Shown here piece by piece: positions 24,331 through 30,542 of a stretch of DNA of 31,106 bases (position 1 is its first letter; each line of letters begins with the position of its first letter). The position numbers and the translations under genes are program-made. A model generated the notes under the pieces. The model was not told the origin of the DNA and made no database searches. It was given only the letters and a program-made list of their open reading frames with translations. The DNA comes from DASZPL01 sp035550315 (GTDB lineage Bacteria; Actinomycetota; Actinomycetes; JAFAQI01): the NCBI GenBank assembly GCA_035550315.1, contig DASZPL010000178.1, positions 1-31,106 of the forward strand. Reading direction: 5' to 3'.

Positions 24331-24618
24331 CTAGTCGTCGAGCTTGAAGTCGCCGCTCGGCGTTGCGGACGAAGCCGACGTGGTCCCAGCGGGCTGCGTC
24401 GCATGAGCGTCGAGGGCCGCCAATGCGGCCTGCACGGCGTCGTGTGATCCGCCGGAGCGCTGCTCCGCGTAGTACGCCTCGCCGAGGTCGCGGAACAGGC
24501 CGTCCTGCACCCGCTTGGCCTGCAGCTCGTTGACCTTGGCCTGGCCCTGCGCGCCGACTTCCTGCGCCTTGGCTACCGCCTGCTCGGCCTGCGCCTTCAC
24601 CTTGTCCATCAAGCCCAT
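24331..24618 (-). CDS. Hypothetical small helical protein
   Basis: A 95-residue protein. Residues 1-40 are a charged, Ala/Gln/Lys-rich amphipathic helix (MGLMDKVKAQAEQAVAKAQEVGAQ), then LFRDLGEAYYAEQRSGG and a second helix, ending in a Ser/Thr/Pro-rich tail and FKLDD. AGGGA lies 6 nt before the ATG. I know similar short proteins in actinobacteria but no function. Its stop codon directly abuts the stop of the convergent STAS gene with no base between them. It lies downstream of the AIM24-family gene on the same strand and may share its transcript. Confidence 0.7.
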   Translation of the reverse strand: MGLMDKVKAQAEQAVAKAQEVGAQGQAKVNELQAKRVQDGLFRDLGEAYYAEQRSGGSHDAVQAALAALDAHATQPAGTTSASSATPSGDFKLDD

Positions 24619-24650
24619 GTCAGGTCCCTTTCGTCTCGTTGCGTGGTGAG

Positions 24651-25433
24651 CTAGAGGCCGATGCCGGCCAGGGGACCTCTGCGGTCGTCGGCCGAGTTGG
24701 TGACTCGCCGCAACGCCTCGCCGAGGGAGTGCACAGAGGTCGACTGCAGGATCACGGCGCCGTCGCCTTTGAACGTCGCGAGGTACAACCCCTCGCCGCC
24801 GAACACCGCGGTCATCGCGGTCTGCGCGTTAAGGCCGCCGACCCGCTCGATCGAGTACTCGACGGTGTCCTCGAAGGCGACGACGTTGCCGGTCTCCGCC
24901 TGGATCGTGCCGCCGTACTTTGCCGGGTTGAGCTCGATGAAGTTGCCGGCCGCCGCCACGAAGACGGTGCCGGCGCCGGAGTACTTCTGCAACACGAAGC
25001 CTTCGTGGCCGCGAAGCCCGGTGCGCAGGCCGGTGAAGGCGATGTCGAAGCCGACGGTCGACTCGGCCGCGATCATCGCGCCGCGCTCGGCGAACCAGCC
25101 GCGGCTGCCGTCGAGCTCGAGCGCGCGCAGCTCGCCCGGCAGTGTCCCGGCGAACGTGACCAGCCCGCTGCCGCCCTGCGCCTTGTAGTACTGGAACGCC
25201 ATGCCCTCGCCGGCGAGCACGCGCTTGCCGACGTCCATCGCCTTCGCCAGCAGGCCGCCCGCGGCCGCCGGCGAACCCGCCTCGTTGTTCTTCGGGGTGG
25301 TGAGCCGGGTTTCGAGGCTGACGTTCGTCGTCTTCCAGCGGAACGTGCCGCGGTCGGCGTACACCGTCTGGTCCGGCTCGAGCTGCACCGTCACCATCTG
25401 ATTGACCGTGCCGATGATCTTGTGCGCGAGCAT
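24651..25433 (-). CDS. AIM24 / TIGR00266 family protein
   Basis: A 260-residue protein of the AIM24 beta-rich family: MVTVQLEPDQTVYADRGTFRWKTTNVSLETR at the start, repeated Gly-rich strands (GGSGLVTFAGTLPGELRALEL, YSGAGTVFVAAAGNFIELNP), and GGLNAQTAMTAVFGGEGLYLATFKGDGAVILQS near the end. The bacterial role is unknown; the yeast relative is needed for mitochondrial cristae. The ATG at 25433 is chosen over an in-frame GTG at 25469 because a TAGTGT -10 element covers that GTG, and GAGGGG lies 10 nt upstream of the ATG. Confidence 0.82.
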   Translation of the reverse strand: MLAHKIIGTVNQMVTVQLEPDQTVYADRGTFRWKTTNVSLETRLTTPKNNEAGSPAAAGGLLAKAMDVGKRVLAGEGMAFQYYKAQGGSGLVTFAGTLPGELRALELDGSRGWFAERGAMIAAESTVGFDIAFTGLRTGLRGHEGFVLQKYSGAGTVFVAAAGNFIELNPAKYGGTIQAETGNVVAFEDTVEYSIERVGGLNAQTAMTAVFGGEGLYLATFKGDGAVILQSTSVHSLGEALRRVTNSADDRRGPLAGIGL

Positions 25434-25465
25434 TCCGTCGCCACCCCTCGTGTCAGCTCGCCCGG

Positions 25466-25471
25466 ACACTA
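25466..25471 (-). promoter_or_regulatory. Putative -10 element of the AIM24-family gene
   Basis: Reading leftward, TAGTGT fits TANNNT and would start transcription near 25459, giving a 26-nt leader with GAGGGG before the ATG at 25433. The gap to the divergent nucS start (25511) is short, so the two promoters must lie close together. Confidence 0.4.
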
Positions 25472-25510
25472 CTCTCGCCGCGTGAGGCGGACCAGGCGTA
25501 CGGCGGATCG

Positions 25511-26170
25511 ATGCGCCTCGTCGTAGCGCGCTGTTCGGTCGACTACGCCGGGCGGCTCACCGCGCATCTGCCGCTCGCCGTGCGGCTACTCGTCGTCAAG
25601 GCGGACGGCTCGGTGCTGGTGCACTCCGACGCCGGTGGTTACAAGCCGCTGATGTGGATGACGCCGCCCTGCTCGTTCCGCGAGGAGCCCGCGCAGTGGA
25701 CCGTCACCAACAAGGCAGGGGAGCAGCTCGTCATCAGCATCGACGAGGTGCTCTCGGAGGCGGCACACAACCTCGGCGTCGAGCCCGGGCTCGTGAAGGA
25801 CGGCGTCGAGGCGCATCTGCAGGTGCTGCTCGCCGAGCACTGCGAGGCGCTCGGCGACGGGCTTCGGTTGGTACGCCGGGAGTACCCGACCGACATCGGC
25901 CCGGTCGACCTGCTCTGCCGCGACGAGTCCGGCGGCTCGGTTGCGGTCGAGATCAAGCGGCGCGGCGAGATCGACGGCGTGGAGCAGCTCACCCGTTACC
26001 TCGACCGCCTCAACCGCGATCCGCTGCTGCGTCCGGTGCGCGGCATCTTCGCCGCGCAGGAGATCAAGCCGCAGGCGAAGGTGCTGGCCGCCGAGCGCGG
26101 CATCGAGTGCGTCGTCGTCGACTACGACGCGTTGCGCGGCCTGGAGTCCGATCGGCTGATGCTGTTCTAG
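25511..26170 (+). CDS. nucS: Mismatch-specific endonuclease NucS (EndoMS)
   Basis: A 219-residue nuclease of the non-canonical mismatch repair pathway of actinobacteria, which lack MutS/MutL. The N-terminal dimer and DNA-binding domain is about 1-100. The RecB-like nuclease core follows: GPVDLLCRD (Asp133), VAVEIKRRG (Glu147, Lys149), and QLTRYLDRL (Gln159, Tyr163). The last residues LMLF match the beta-clamp-binding tail that stimulates cleavage. Length and all motifs match the mycobacterial and Streptomyces enzymes. It is divergent from the AIM24-family gene. Confidence 0.95.
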   Translation: MRLVVARCSVDYAGRLTAHLPLAVRLLVVKADGSVLVHSDAGGYKPLMWMTPPCSFREEPAQWTVTNKAGEQLVISIDEVLSEAAHNLGVEPGLVKDGVEAHLQVLLAEHCEALGDGLRLVRREYPTDIGPVDLLCRDESGGSVAVEIKRRGEIDGVEQLTRYLDRLNRDPLLRPVRGIFAAQEIKPQAKVLAAERGIECVVVDYDALRGLESDRLMLF

Positions 26171-26194
26171 TCGCGGCGCTGCGAGACTGGAGGC

Positions 26195-27760
26195 GTGGAG
26201 ATCACGTCAGCCGGTGTCGTCGGGCTCGGCACCATGGGGGCCGGCATCGTCGAAGTCTTCGCGCGCGCCGGCCTGGCGGTGACCGCCGTCGAGGTCAACG
26301 ACGAGTTGCTGTCGGCGGGACGGGAGCGGCTGACCTCGTCGCTGGGACGGGCGGTCGACCGAGGCCGGCTGGCGGCGGAGGAGCGCGACGCCATCATCGA
26401 GCGCGTCGCCTTCACGACAGCGCGCGAGCAGTTGGCAGCTGTCGACCTGGTTGTCGAAGCGGTGCCGGAGCGACTCGACATCAAGACCGCCTTGCTGCGC
26501 GACCTCGACGGGATATGCCCGGCCGAGACCGTGCTCGCCACGAACACGTCGTCGCTGCCGGTGACCGAGCTTGCGGCGGCGACCGCGCGACCGGGCCGCG
26601 TCATCGGGATGCACTTTTTCAACCCGGCGCCGGTGATGCGGCTGGTCGAGGTCATCCGCACGGTCACGACCGACGGCGACGTCCTCGCGGCCGTCCGGTC
26701 GCTCGCCGAGCGGTGCGGCAAGACCCCGGTCGTCGTCGGCGACCGCGCCGGCTTCGTCGCGAACGCGCTGCTCTTCGGCTACCTCAACGACGCCGCCCAC
26801 GCCGCCGAGACCGGCCAGGCCGCGATCGCCGACCTCGACGCCGCGGTCGTCGCGGCGACCGGCTTCCCGATGGGACCGCTCACCCTGCTCGACCTGATCG
26901 GCCTCGACGTCTCGCTCGACGTGCTGCACACGCTGTTCGACGAGACCCGCGACCCGCGCTACGCCCCCGCGCCGCTGTTGCGCCGGCTCGTCATGGCCGG
27001 CTGGCTCGGCCGCAAGACCGGACGCGGCTACTACGCGTACGACGATTCCCCGCCGGTGCCGGCGATCGAGACGCCCGCTCCGCAGGCGTCGGCGCCCCGG
27101 TCGATCACCCGGGTCGCGGGCGTTGGCGGCGCGCGCAAGTCCGACCTGCTCGCCGCGTTTGAGCCGGTCGTCGTGAGCGCAGACGAGGTCGCCGGTGCCG
27201 ACGTCGTACTCATCGACGGCGGCTCGCTCACCGCGACGACCGAGCTTGCCGCTCGGGTTGCCGGCCGGTTGGGCGAGGAGGCGGTGATCGCGGTCGCGAC
27301 GAGCGACGAGGCGCCGGTTGCCGTCGTCGCGGCGGCGACCGGCCGGCCGGCGGACGTGGTCGGTGTCCACCTGCCGCTGGTGCCGCGACGCGGCGTCGTC
27401 GAGGTCGTCATGACGGCTCGCACCGACGCGGGTGCGGCGGCGACCGCAGCCGCCGCGGCGACCGCCGCAGGGCTGACGCCGGTGGTGTGCCGAGACCGGC
27501 CCGGTCGCCTGCTGGACGCGCTGCTGCTGCCGCATCTCAACGACGCGGTCCGCATGGTTGGCGACGGCTACGCCACGCGGGACGACGTCGACGCCGCGAT
27601 GACCCTCGGCTGCGGCTACCCGGAGGGCCCGATGGCGATGCTCGCCGCGGTCGGCGCGGACGAGCTCCGGTCTCGGCTGTTGCACCTCGCCGCGGCAACC
27701 CACGTGGCGGCGTTGGCGCCCGCGCCGCTGCTCGACGACCTCGCGGCGTTCGGCGGCTGA
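26195..27760 (+). CDS. 3-hydroxyacyl-CoA dehydrogenase with a degenerate second module
   Basis: A 521-residue protein. The first module (1-285) is a complete 3HCDH: NAD loop GLGTMG (10-15), ATNTSSLPVTELA and GMHFFNPAPVMRLVEV (catalytic His), Glu/Asn positions in DRAGFVANALLFGYLNDA, and FPMGPLTLLDLIGLD. The second module (about 305-521) repeats the layout, but its Rossmann part has no GxGxxG (VAGVGGARKSD) and the His motif has become GVHLPLVPRRGVVEVV; its C-terminal helical part (CRDRPGRLLDALLLPHLNDAVRM, GCGYPEGPMAML) is well kept. It oxidises 3-hydroxyacyl-CoA in beta-oxidation. GGAGG is only 1 nt before the GTG, too close to act as a ribosome site, while GAGACT ends 6 nt before it, suggesting a leaderless start. 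Confidence 0.88.
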   Translation: MEITSAGVVGLGTMGAGIVEVFARAGLAVTAVEVNDELLSAGRERLTSSLGRAVDRGRLAAEERDAIIERVAFTTAREQLAAVDLVVEAVPERLDIKTALLRDLDGICPAETVLATNTSSLPVTELAAATARPGRVIGMHFFNPAPVMRLVEVIRTVTTDGDVLAAVRSLAERCGKTPVVVGDRAGFVANALLFGYLNDAAHAAETGQAAIADLDAAVVAATGFPMGPLTLLDLIGLDVSLDVLHTLFDETRDPRYAPAPLLRRLVMAGWLGRKTGRGYYAYDDSPPVPAIETPAPQASAPRSITRVAGVGGARKSDLLAAFEPVVVSADEVAGADVVLIDGGSLTATTELAARVAGRLGEEAVIAVATSDEAPVAVVAAATGRPADVVGVHLPLVPRRGVVEVVMTARTDAGAAATAAAAATAAGLTPVVCRDRPGRLLDALLLPHLNDAVRMVGDGYATRDDVDAAMTLGCGYPEGPMAMLAAVGADELRSRLLHLAAATHVAALAPAPLLDDLAAFGG

Positions 27761-27762
27761 GC

Positions 27763-28065
27763 ATGCCGCGCCGAAGCCGCCGCCGCGACGAGACACCGCC
27801 GCCGTTGCGGGGCACCGGCATCGTGACGACGGAAACCCATCCCGACGGCGAGTGGGTGGTGCGACCGGTGTCCGCCGCCCGCGACGGCAAGACCTACCGG
27901 TGCCCGGGCTGCCAGCAGACCATTGCGCCGACGCTCGCTCACATCGTCGCCTGGCGGCCGGGTGACGAAGCCGGTCGCCGCCACTGGCACACGCCCTGTT
28001 GGCACGCGCGACTTCGCCGCGGCCCGAACACCGAGCGCACGCGCAACGCGCCGCGCTACGGCTGA
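27763..28065 (+). CDS. Small zinc-ribbon-like protein of unknown function
   Basis: A 100-residue protein with a basic start (MPRRSRRRDE), the sequence YRCPGCQQTIAP (Cys47, Cys50), HIVAW (His60) and HWHTPCW (His74/76, Cys79), which together can form one zinc site. The family is widespread in actinomycetes next to hydroxyacyl-CoA dehydrogenase and hydrolase genes, and is often labelled ATP/GTP-binding without visible reason. It begins 2 nt after the dehydrogenase and ends 2 nt before the hydrolase, so it is part of that operon. Function unknown. Confidence 0.75.
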   Translation: MPRRSRRRDETPPPLRGTGIVTTETHPDGEWVVRPVSAARDGKTYRCPGCQQTIAPTLAHIVAWRPGDEAGRRHWHTPCWHARLRRGPNTERTRNAPRYG

Positions 28066-28067
28066 GG

Positions 28068-28769
28068 ATGGAGATCCGCGCCAACACCGTGCTGCCCGCG
28101 CGGCGCGAACCGGTGACGCTGCACACCGCCGACGGTCTGGCGTTGGTCGGCGAGCTTGCGCTGCCCGAAGCCAAACCGCCGGTGGCGACCCTCGTGACGC
28201 TGCACCCGCTTCCGACGCAGGGCGGGATGATGGACAGCCACCTGTTTCGCAAGGCCGCCAACCGGTTGCCGGCACTCGCCGACCTGGCGGTGTTGCGGTT
28301 CAACACGCGCGGCACTGCCAGCGACGCCGGGCGGAGCGAGGGCGAGTTCGGCAACGGTGACGACGAGCGGTACGACGTCGCCGCGGCACTGGAGATCGCC
28401 GAGTTCGACGACCTGCCGGCGCCGTGGCTGGTCGGCTGGTCGTTCGGCACCGACCTGGCGTTGCGTCACGGTTGCGACCCGGCGGTCGTCGGCGCCGTGC
28501 TGATCTCGCCACCGCTCCGGGCCGCGACCGATGCCGACCTGCGAGTCTGGGCCGACTCCGGCAAGCCGGTCGTCGCGATCGTGCCGGAGTTCGACGACTA
28601 CCTGCGTCCGGCCGAGGCGCGCCGCCGGTTCGCCGCGATCCCGCAGGCGCGGGTGATCGACGTACCCGGCGCGAAGCACCTGTTCGTCGGCTACACCGAG
28701 ACCGTGCTCGACGCGGTCGTCGACGCCGTCATCCCCGGCTGCGCTCCGCTACCCCGCACCTGGCCCTGA
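28068..28769 (+). CDS. Alpha/beta hydrolase
   Basis: A 233-residue alpha/beta hydrolase of the short dienelactone-hydrolase/YpfH-like type. LVTLHPLPTQGGMMDSHLF forms the oxyanion region, LRFNTRGTASDAGRSEG the next loop, GWSFGTD the nucleophile elbow (Ser125), EFDDYL the acid (Asp176 or Asp177) and GAKHLF the His (His204). The substrate is unknown, though some relatives act on acyl-CoA or lactones. It is the last gene of the dehydrogenase operon, and its ATG has GAGG close upstream. A strong palindrome follows. Confidence 0.82.
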   Translation: MEIRANTVLPARREPVTLHTADGLALVGELALPEAKPPVATLVTLHPLPTQGGMMDSHLFRKAANRLPALADLAVLRFNTRGTASDAGRSEGEFGNGDDERYDVAAALEIAEFDDLPAPWLVGWSFGTDLALRHGCDPAVVGAVLISPPLRAATDADLRVWADSGKPVVAIVPEFDDYLRPAEARRRFAAIPQARVIDVPGAKHLFVGYTETVLDAVVDAVIPGCAPLPRTWP

Positions 28770-28782
28770 CCCCACAATCCAG

Positions 28783-28847
28783 TCGCCGAGTGCGACGAAG
28801 TTCGCGCTTTCCGGCCCACGGAACGCGAGTTTCGTCGCACTCGGCGA
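28783..28847. terminator. Perfect 17-bp inverted repeat with nested inner stem, between convergent genes
   Basis: TCGCCGAGTGCGACGAA (28783-28799) and its exact reverse complement (28831-28847) flank a 31-nt centre, which itself folds: TCGCG (28802-28806) with CGCGA (28824-28828), and TTCCG (28809-28813) with CGGAA (28819-28823), loop GCCCA, with only a 2-nt bulge. It lies 13 nt after the hydrolase stop and 14 nt from the epimerase stop, so a two-way terminator is the simplest reading. There is no U-tract. Its length and perfection also resemble a mobile palindromic repeat. Confidence 0.65.
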
Positions 28848-28861
28848 GGGGGGCGCGGAAG

Positions 28862-29293
28862 CTAGCGCGCGGCCTCTACCAACTCGGTGAGCACGCCGCC
28901 GACGCTCTTGGGGTGCAGGAACGCGATCGACGCGCCGAGCGAGCCGTGGCGCGGCCGTTCGTCGACCAGCCGGATGCCGCTCTCGCCCAGCTGCTCCAGC
29001 GCCGCGGCGACGTCCACCACGCCGTAGCCGATGTGGTGCACCCCCTCGCCGTTGCGTTCGAGGAACTTCCCGACCGGCGTGTCCGGTCCGAGCGGTTCGA
29101 GCAGCTGGACGTACGACGCGCCGCCCGCGGCGTCGGCGACGTGCAACATCGCCTCGCGGACGCCCTGCGCGTCGTTGGTCTCCCGGCCGGCGACGGTGAG
29201 CCCGAACGTGGCGACGTAGAACTCGATGCTCGCGTCGAGGTCGCGACAGGCGATGCCGACGTGGTCGATCCGTGTGAACAGCGGCGTCGTCAT
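28862..29293 (-). CDS. mce: Methylmalonyl-CoA epimerase
   Basis: A 143-residue VOC-fold (glyoxalase-like) enzyme that interconverts the 2R and 2S forms of methylmalonyl-CoA. The four metal ligands of the family are in place: His11 (RIDHVGIA), Gln63 (YVQLLEP), His87 (GVHHIGYGV) and Glu137 (LTELVE). GKFLERNGEGVHH is a family hallmark. It acts between propionyl-CoA carboxylase and the cobalamin-dependent mutase. The ATG at 29293 is chosen because the fold begins at once; the frame is open further upstream into the divergent thiolase gene. It is divergent from the thiolase with a 19-bp gap. Confidence 0.93.
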   Translation of the reverse strand: MTTPLFTRIDHVGIACRDLDASIEFYVATFGLTVAGRETNDAQGVREAMLHVADAAGGASYVQLLEPLGPDTPVGKFLERNGEGVHHIGYGVVDVAAALEQLGESGIRLVDERPRHGSLGASIAFLHPKSVGGVLTELVEAAR

Positions 29294-29299
29294 GCGCCG

Positions 29300-29305
29300 T
29301 ATCGT
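29300..29305 (+). promoter_or_regulatory. Putative -10 of a leaderless thiolase transcript
   Basis: TATCGT fits TANNNT and ends 7 nt before the thiolase ATG at 29313, so the transcript would begin at or next to the ATG. No ribosome-binding site is present in the 19-bp gap. If this is right, the -35 region lies inside the epimerase coding sequence. Confidence 0.4.
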
Positions 29306-29312
29306 TGCAGCC

Positions 29313-30500
29313 ATGCCAGGTTCGGTGATCGTCGCGGGTGCCCGGACGCCAATCGGAAAGCTGCTCGGCTCGCTCGGCCAGTTGCCCGCCGTCGACCTCG
29401 GCGGCATCGCGATCGCCGCGGCGTTGCAGCGGGCCGGGATCGCGGGCGACGCCGTCGACTACGTGATCATGGGTCAGGTGCTGCAGGCCGGCGCCGGTCA
29501 GATCACGGCGCGCCAGGCGGCCGTCAAGGGTGGCGTCCCGATGACCGTGCCGGCGGTGACGGTTAACAAGGTGTGCCTCTCCGGCCTCGACGCGATCGCG
29601 CTCGCTGACCAGCTGATCTGCGCGGGGGAGTTCGACGTCGTGGTGGCGGGCGGCATGGAGTCGATGACCCAGGCGCCGCACCTGATCCCCGGCTCCCGCT
29701 CCGGCTTCAAGTACGGCGACACCACACTCGTCGACTCGATGGCCTACGACGGCTTGTTCTGCGCCTTCGACCAGTGCGCGATGGGGGAGTCGACCGAGCG
29801 CTACAACGCGAAGCTCGGCATCAGCCGCGAGGAGCAGGACGAGTTCTCCGCCCGGTCGCACGAGTTGGCCGCGCTCGCGCAGAAGAACGGGGCGTTCGAC
29901 GAGGAGATCGTCGCCGTACCGATCCCGCAGCGTCGCGGCGACCCGGTGCAGGTGACGGTCGACGAGGGCGTGCGCGCCGACACCACGGTCGAGGCGCTGG
30001 TGAAGCTGCGGCCGGCGTTCGCTGCGGACGGGACCATCACGGCGGGGTCGGCGTCGCAGATCTCCGACGGGGCCTGCGCGGTCGTGGTGATGTCGCCTGC
30101 GGCCGCCGAACGCCACGGCGCAACAGTGCTGGCCGAGATCGGCCACCACGGCGTGGTCGCCGGCCCGGATGCCTCGCTGCAGGCGCAACCGGCCAACGCG
30201 ATCGACAAGGCGCTGTCCCGTGCAGGCACCTCGGTCGCCGATCTGGACCTGGTCGAGATCAACGAAGCGTTCGCCTCGGTCGCGATCCACTCGGCGCGGA
30301 TGCTCGACCTGCCTTGGGACAAGCTCAACGTCAACGGCGGCGCCATCGCGCTCGGCCATCCGATCGGCGCCTCGGGAGCGCGGCTCGCGCTGACGCTCGC
30401 GCTGGAGCTGCGGCGGCGCGGCGGTGGCCTCGGCGCGGCGGCGCTGTGCGGCGGCGGCGGCCAGGGCGACGCGCTGCTGCTTCGCGTCCCGCCCGCGTGA
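29313..30500 (+). CDS. Acetyl-CoA C-acetyltransferase (thiolase)
   Basis: A 395-residue thiolase of the biosynthetic/degradative type that joins or splits acetoacetyl-CoA. The acyl-carrying Cys88 lies in VNKVCLSGLDAI, the GGMESMTQAPHL loop follows, NEAFASVAIHSAR supplies the Asn, GGAIALGHPIGASGAR the His, and CGGGGQGDA the second Cys. The ATG at 29313 is preferred; an in-frame ATG at 29292 would overlap the divergent epimerase start codon and adds MRRIVAA. In this setting it completes beta-oxidation with the dehydrogenase upstream. Its 3' end is followed by a hairpin that overlaps the next gene start. Confidence 0.93.
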   Translation: MPGSVIVAGARTPIGKLLGSLGQLPAVDLGGIAIAAALQRAGIAGDAVDYVIMGQVLQAGAGQITARQAAVKGGVPMTVPAVTVNKVCLSGLDAIALADQLICAGEFDVVVAGGMESMTQAPHLIPGSRSGFKYGDTTLVDSMAYDGLFCAFDQCAMGESTERYNAKLGISREEQDEFSARSHELAALAQKNGAFDEEIVAVPIPQRRGDPVQVTVDEGVRADTTVEALVKLRPAFAADGTITAGSASQISDGACAVVVMSPAAAERHGATVLAEIGHHGVVAGPDASLQAQPANAIDKALSRAGTSVADLDLVEINEAFASVAIHSARMLDLPWDKLNVNGGAIALGHPIGASGARLALTLALELRRRGGGLGAAALCGGGGQGDALLLRVPPA

Positions 30501-30502
30501 TC

Positions 30503-30542
30503 ATCGCCGCTTGCCGTTGCTCTAGGAACGTCAGATGGCGAT
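30503..30542. repeat. Second copy of the palindromic element, overlapping the meaB start
   Basis: From 30499 the sequence matches the element at 23181: GATCATCGCCGC, then (C/T)TG(A/C)CGTTGCT, a short variable loop containing CTAG, CGTCA and GGCGAT. The arms here, 30503-30516 and 30529-30542, pair less well (ATCGCC with GGCGAT perfect, the inner part with wobbles and two mismatches). The loop holds AGGAA, the likely ribosome site of meaB, and the right arm contains its ATG. Confidence 0.55.

Noticed and set aside
26207..28450. Long open frame on the minus strand (747 codons) across the dehydrogenase and hydrolase genes
   Set aside because: It is antisense to well-recognised proteins, has an Arg/Gly/His-rich composition typical of a GC-rich shadow frame, and shows no domain.
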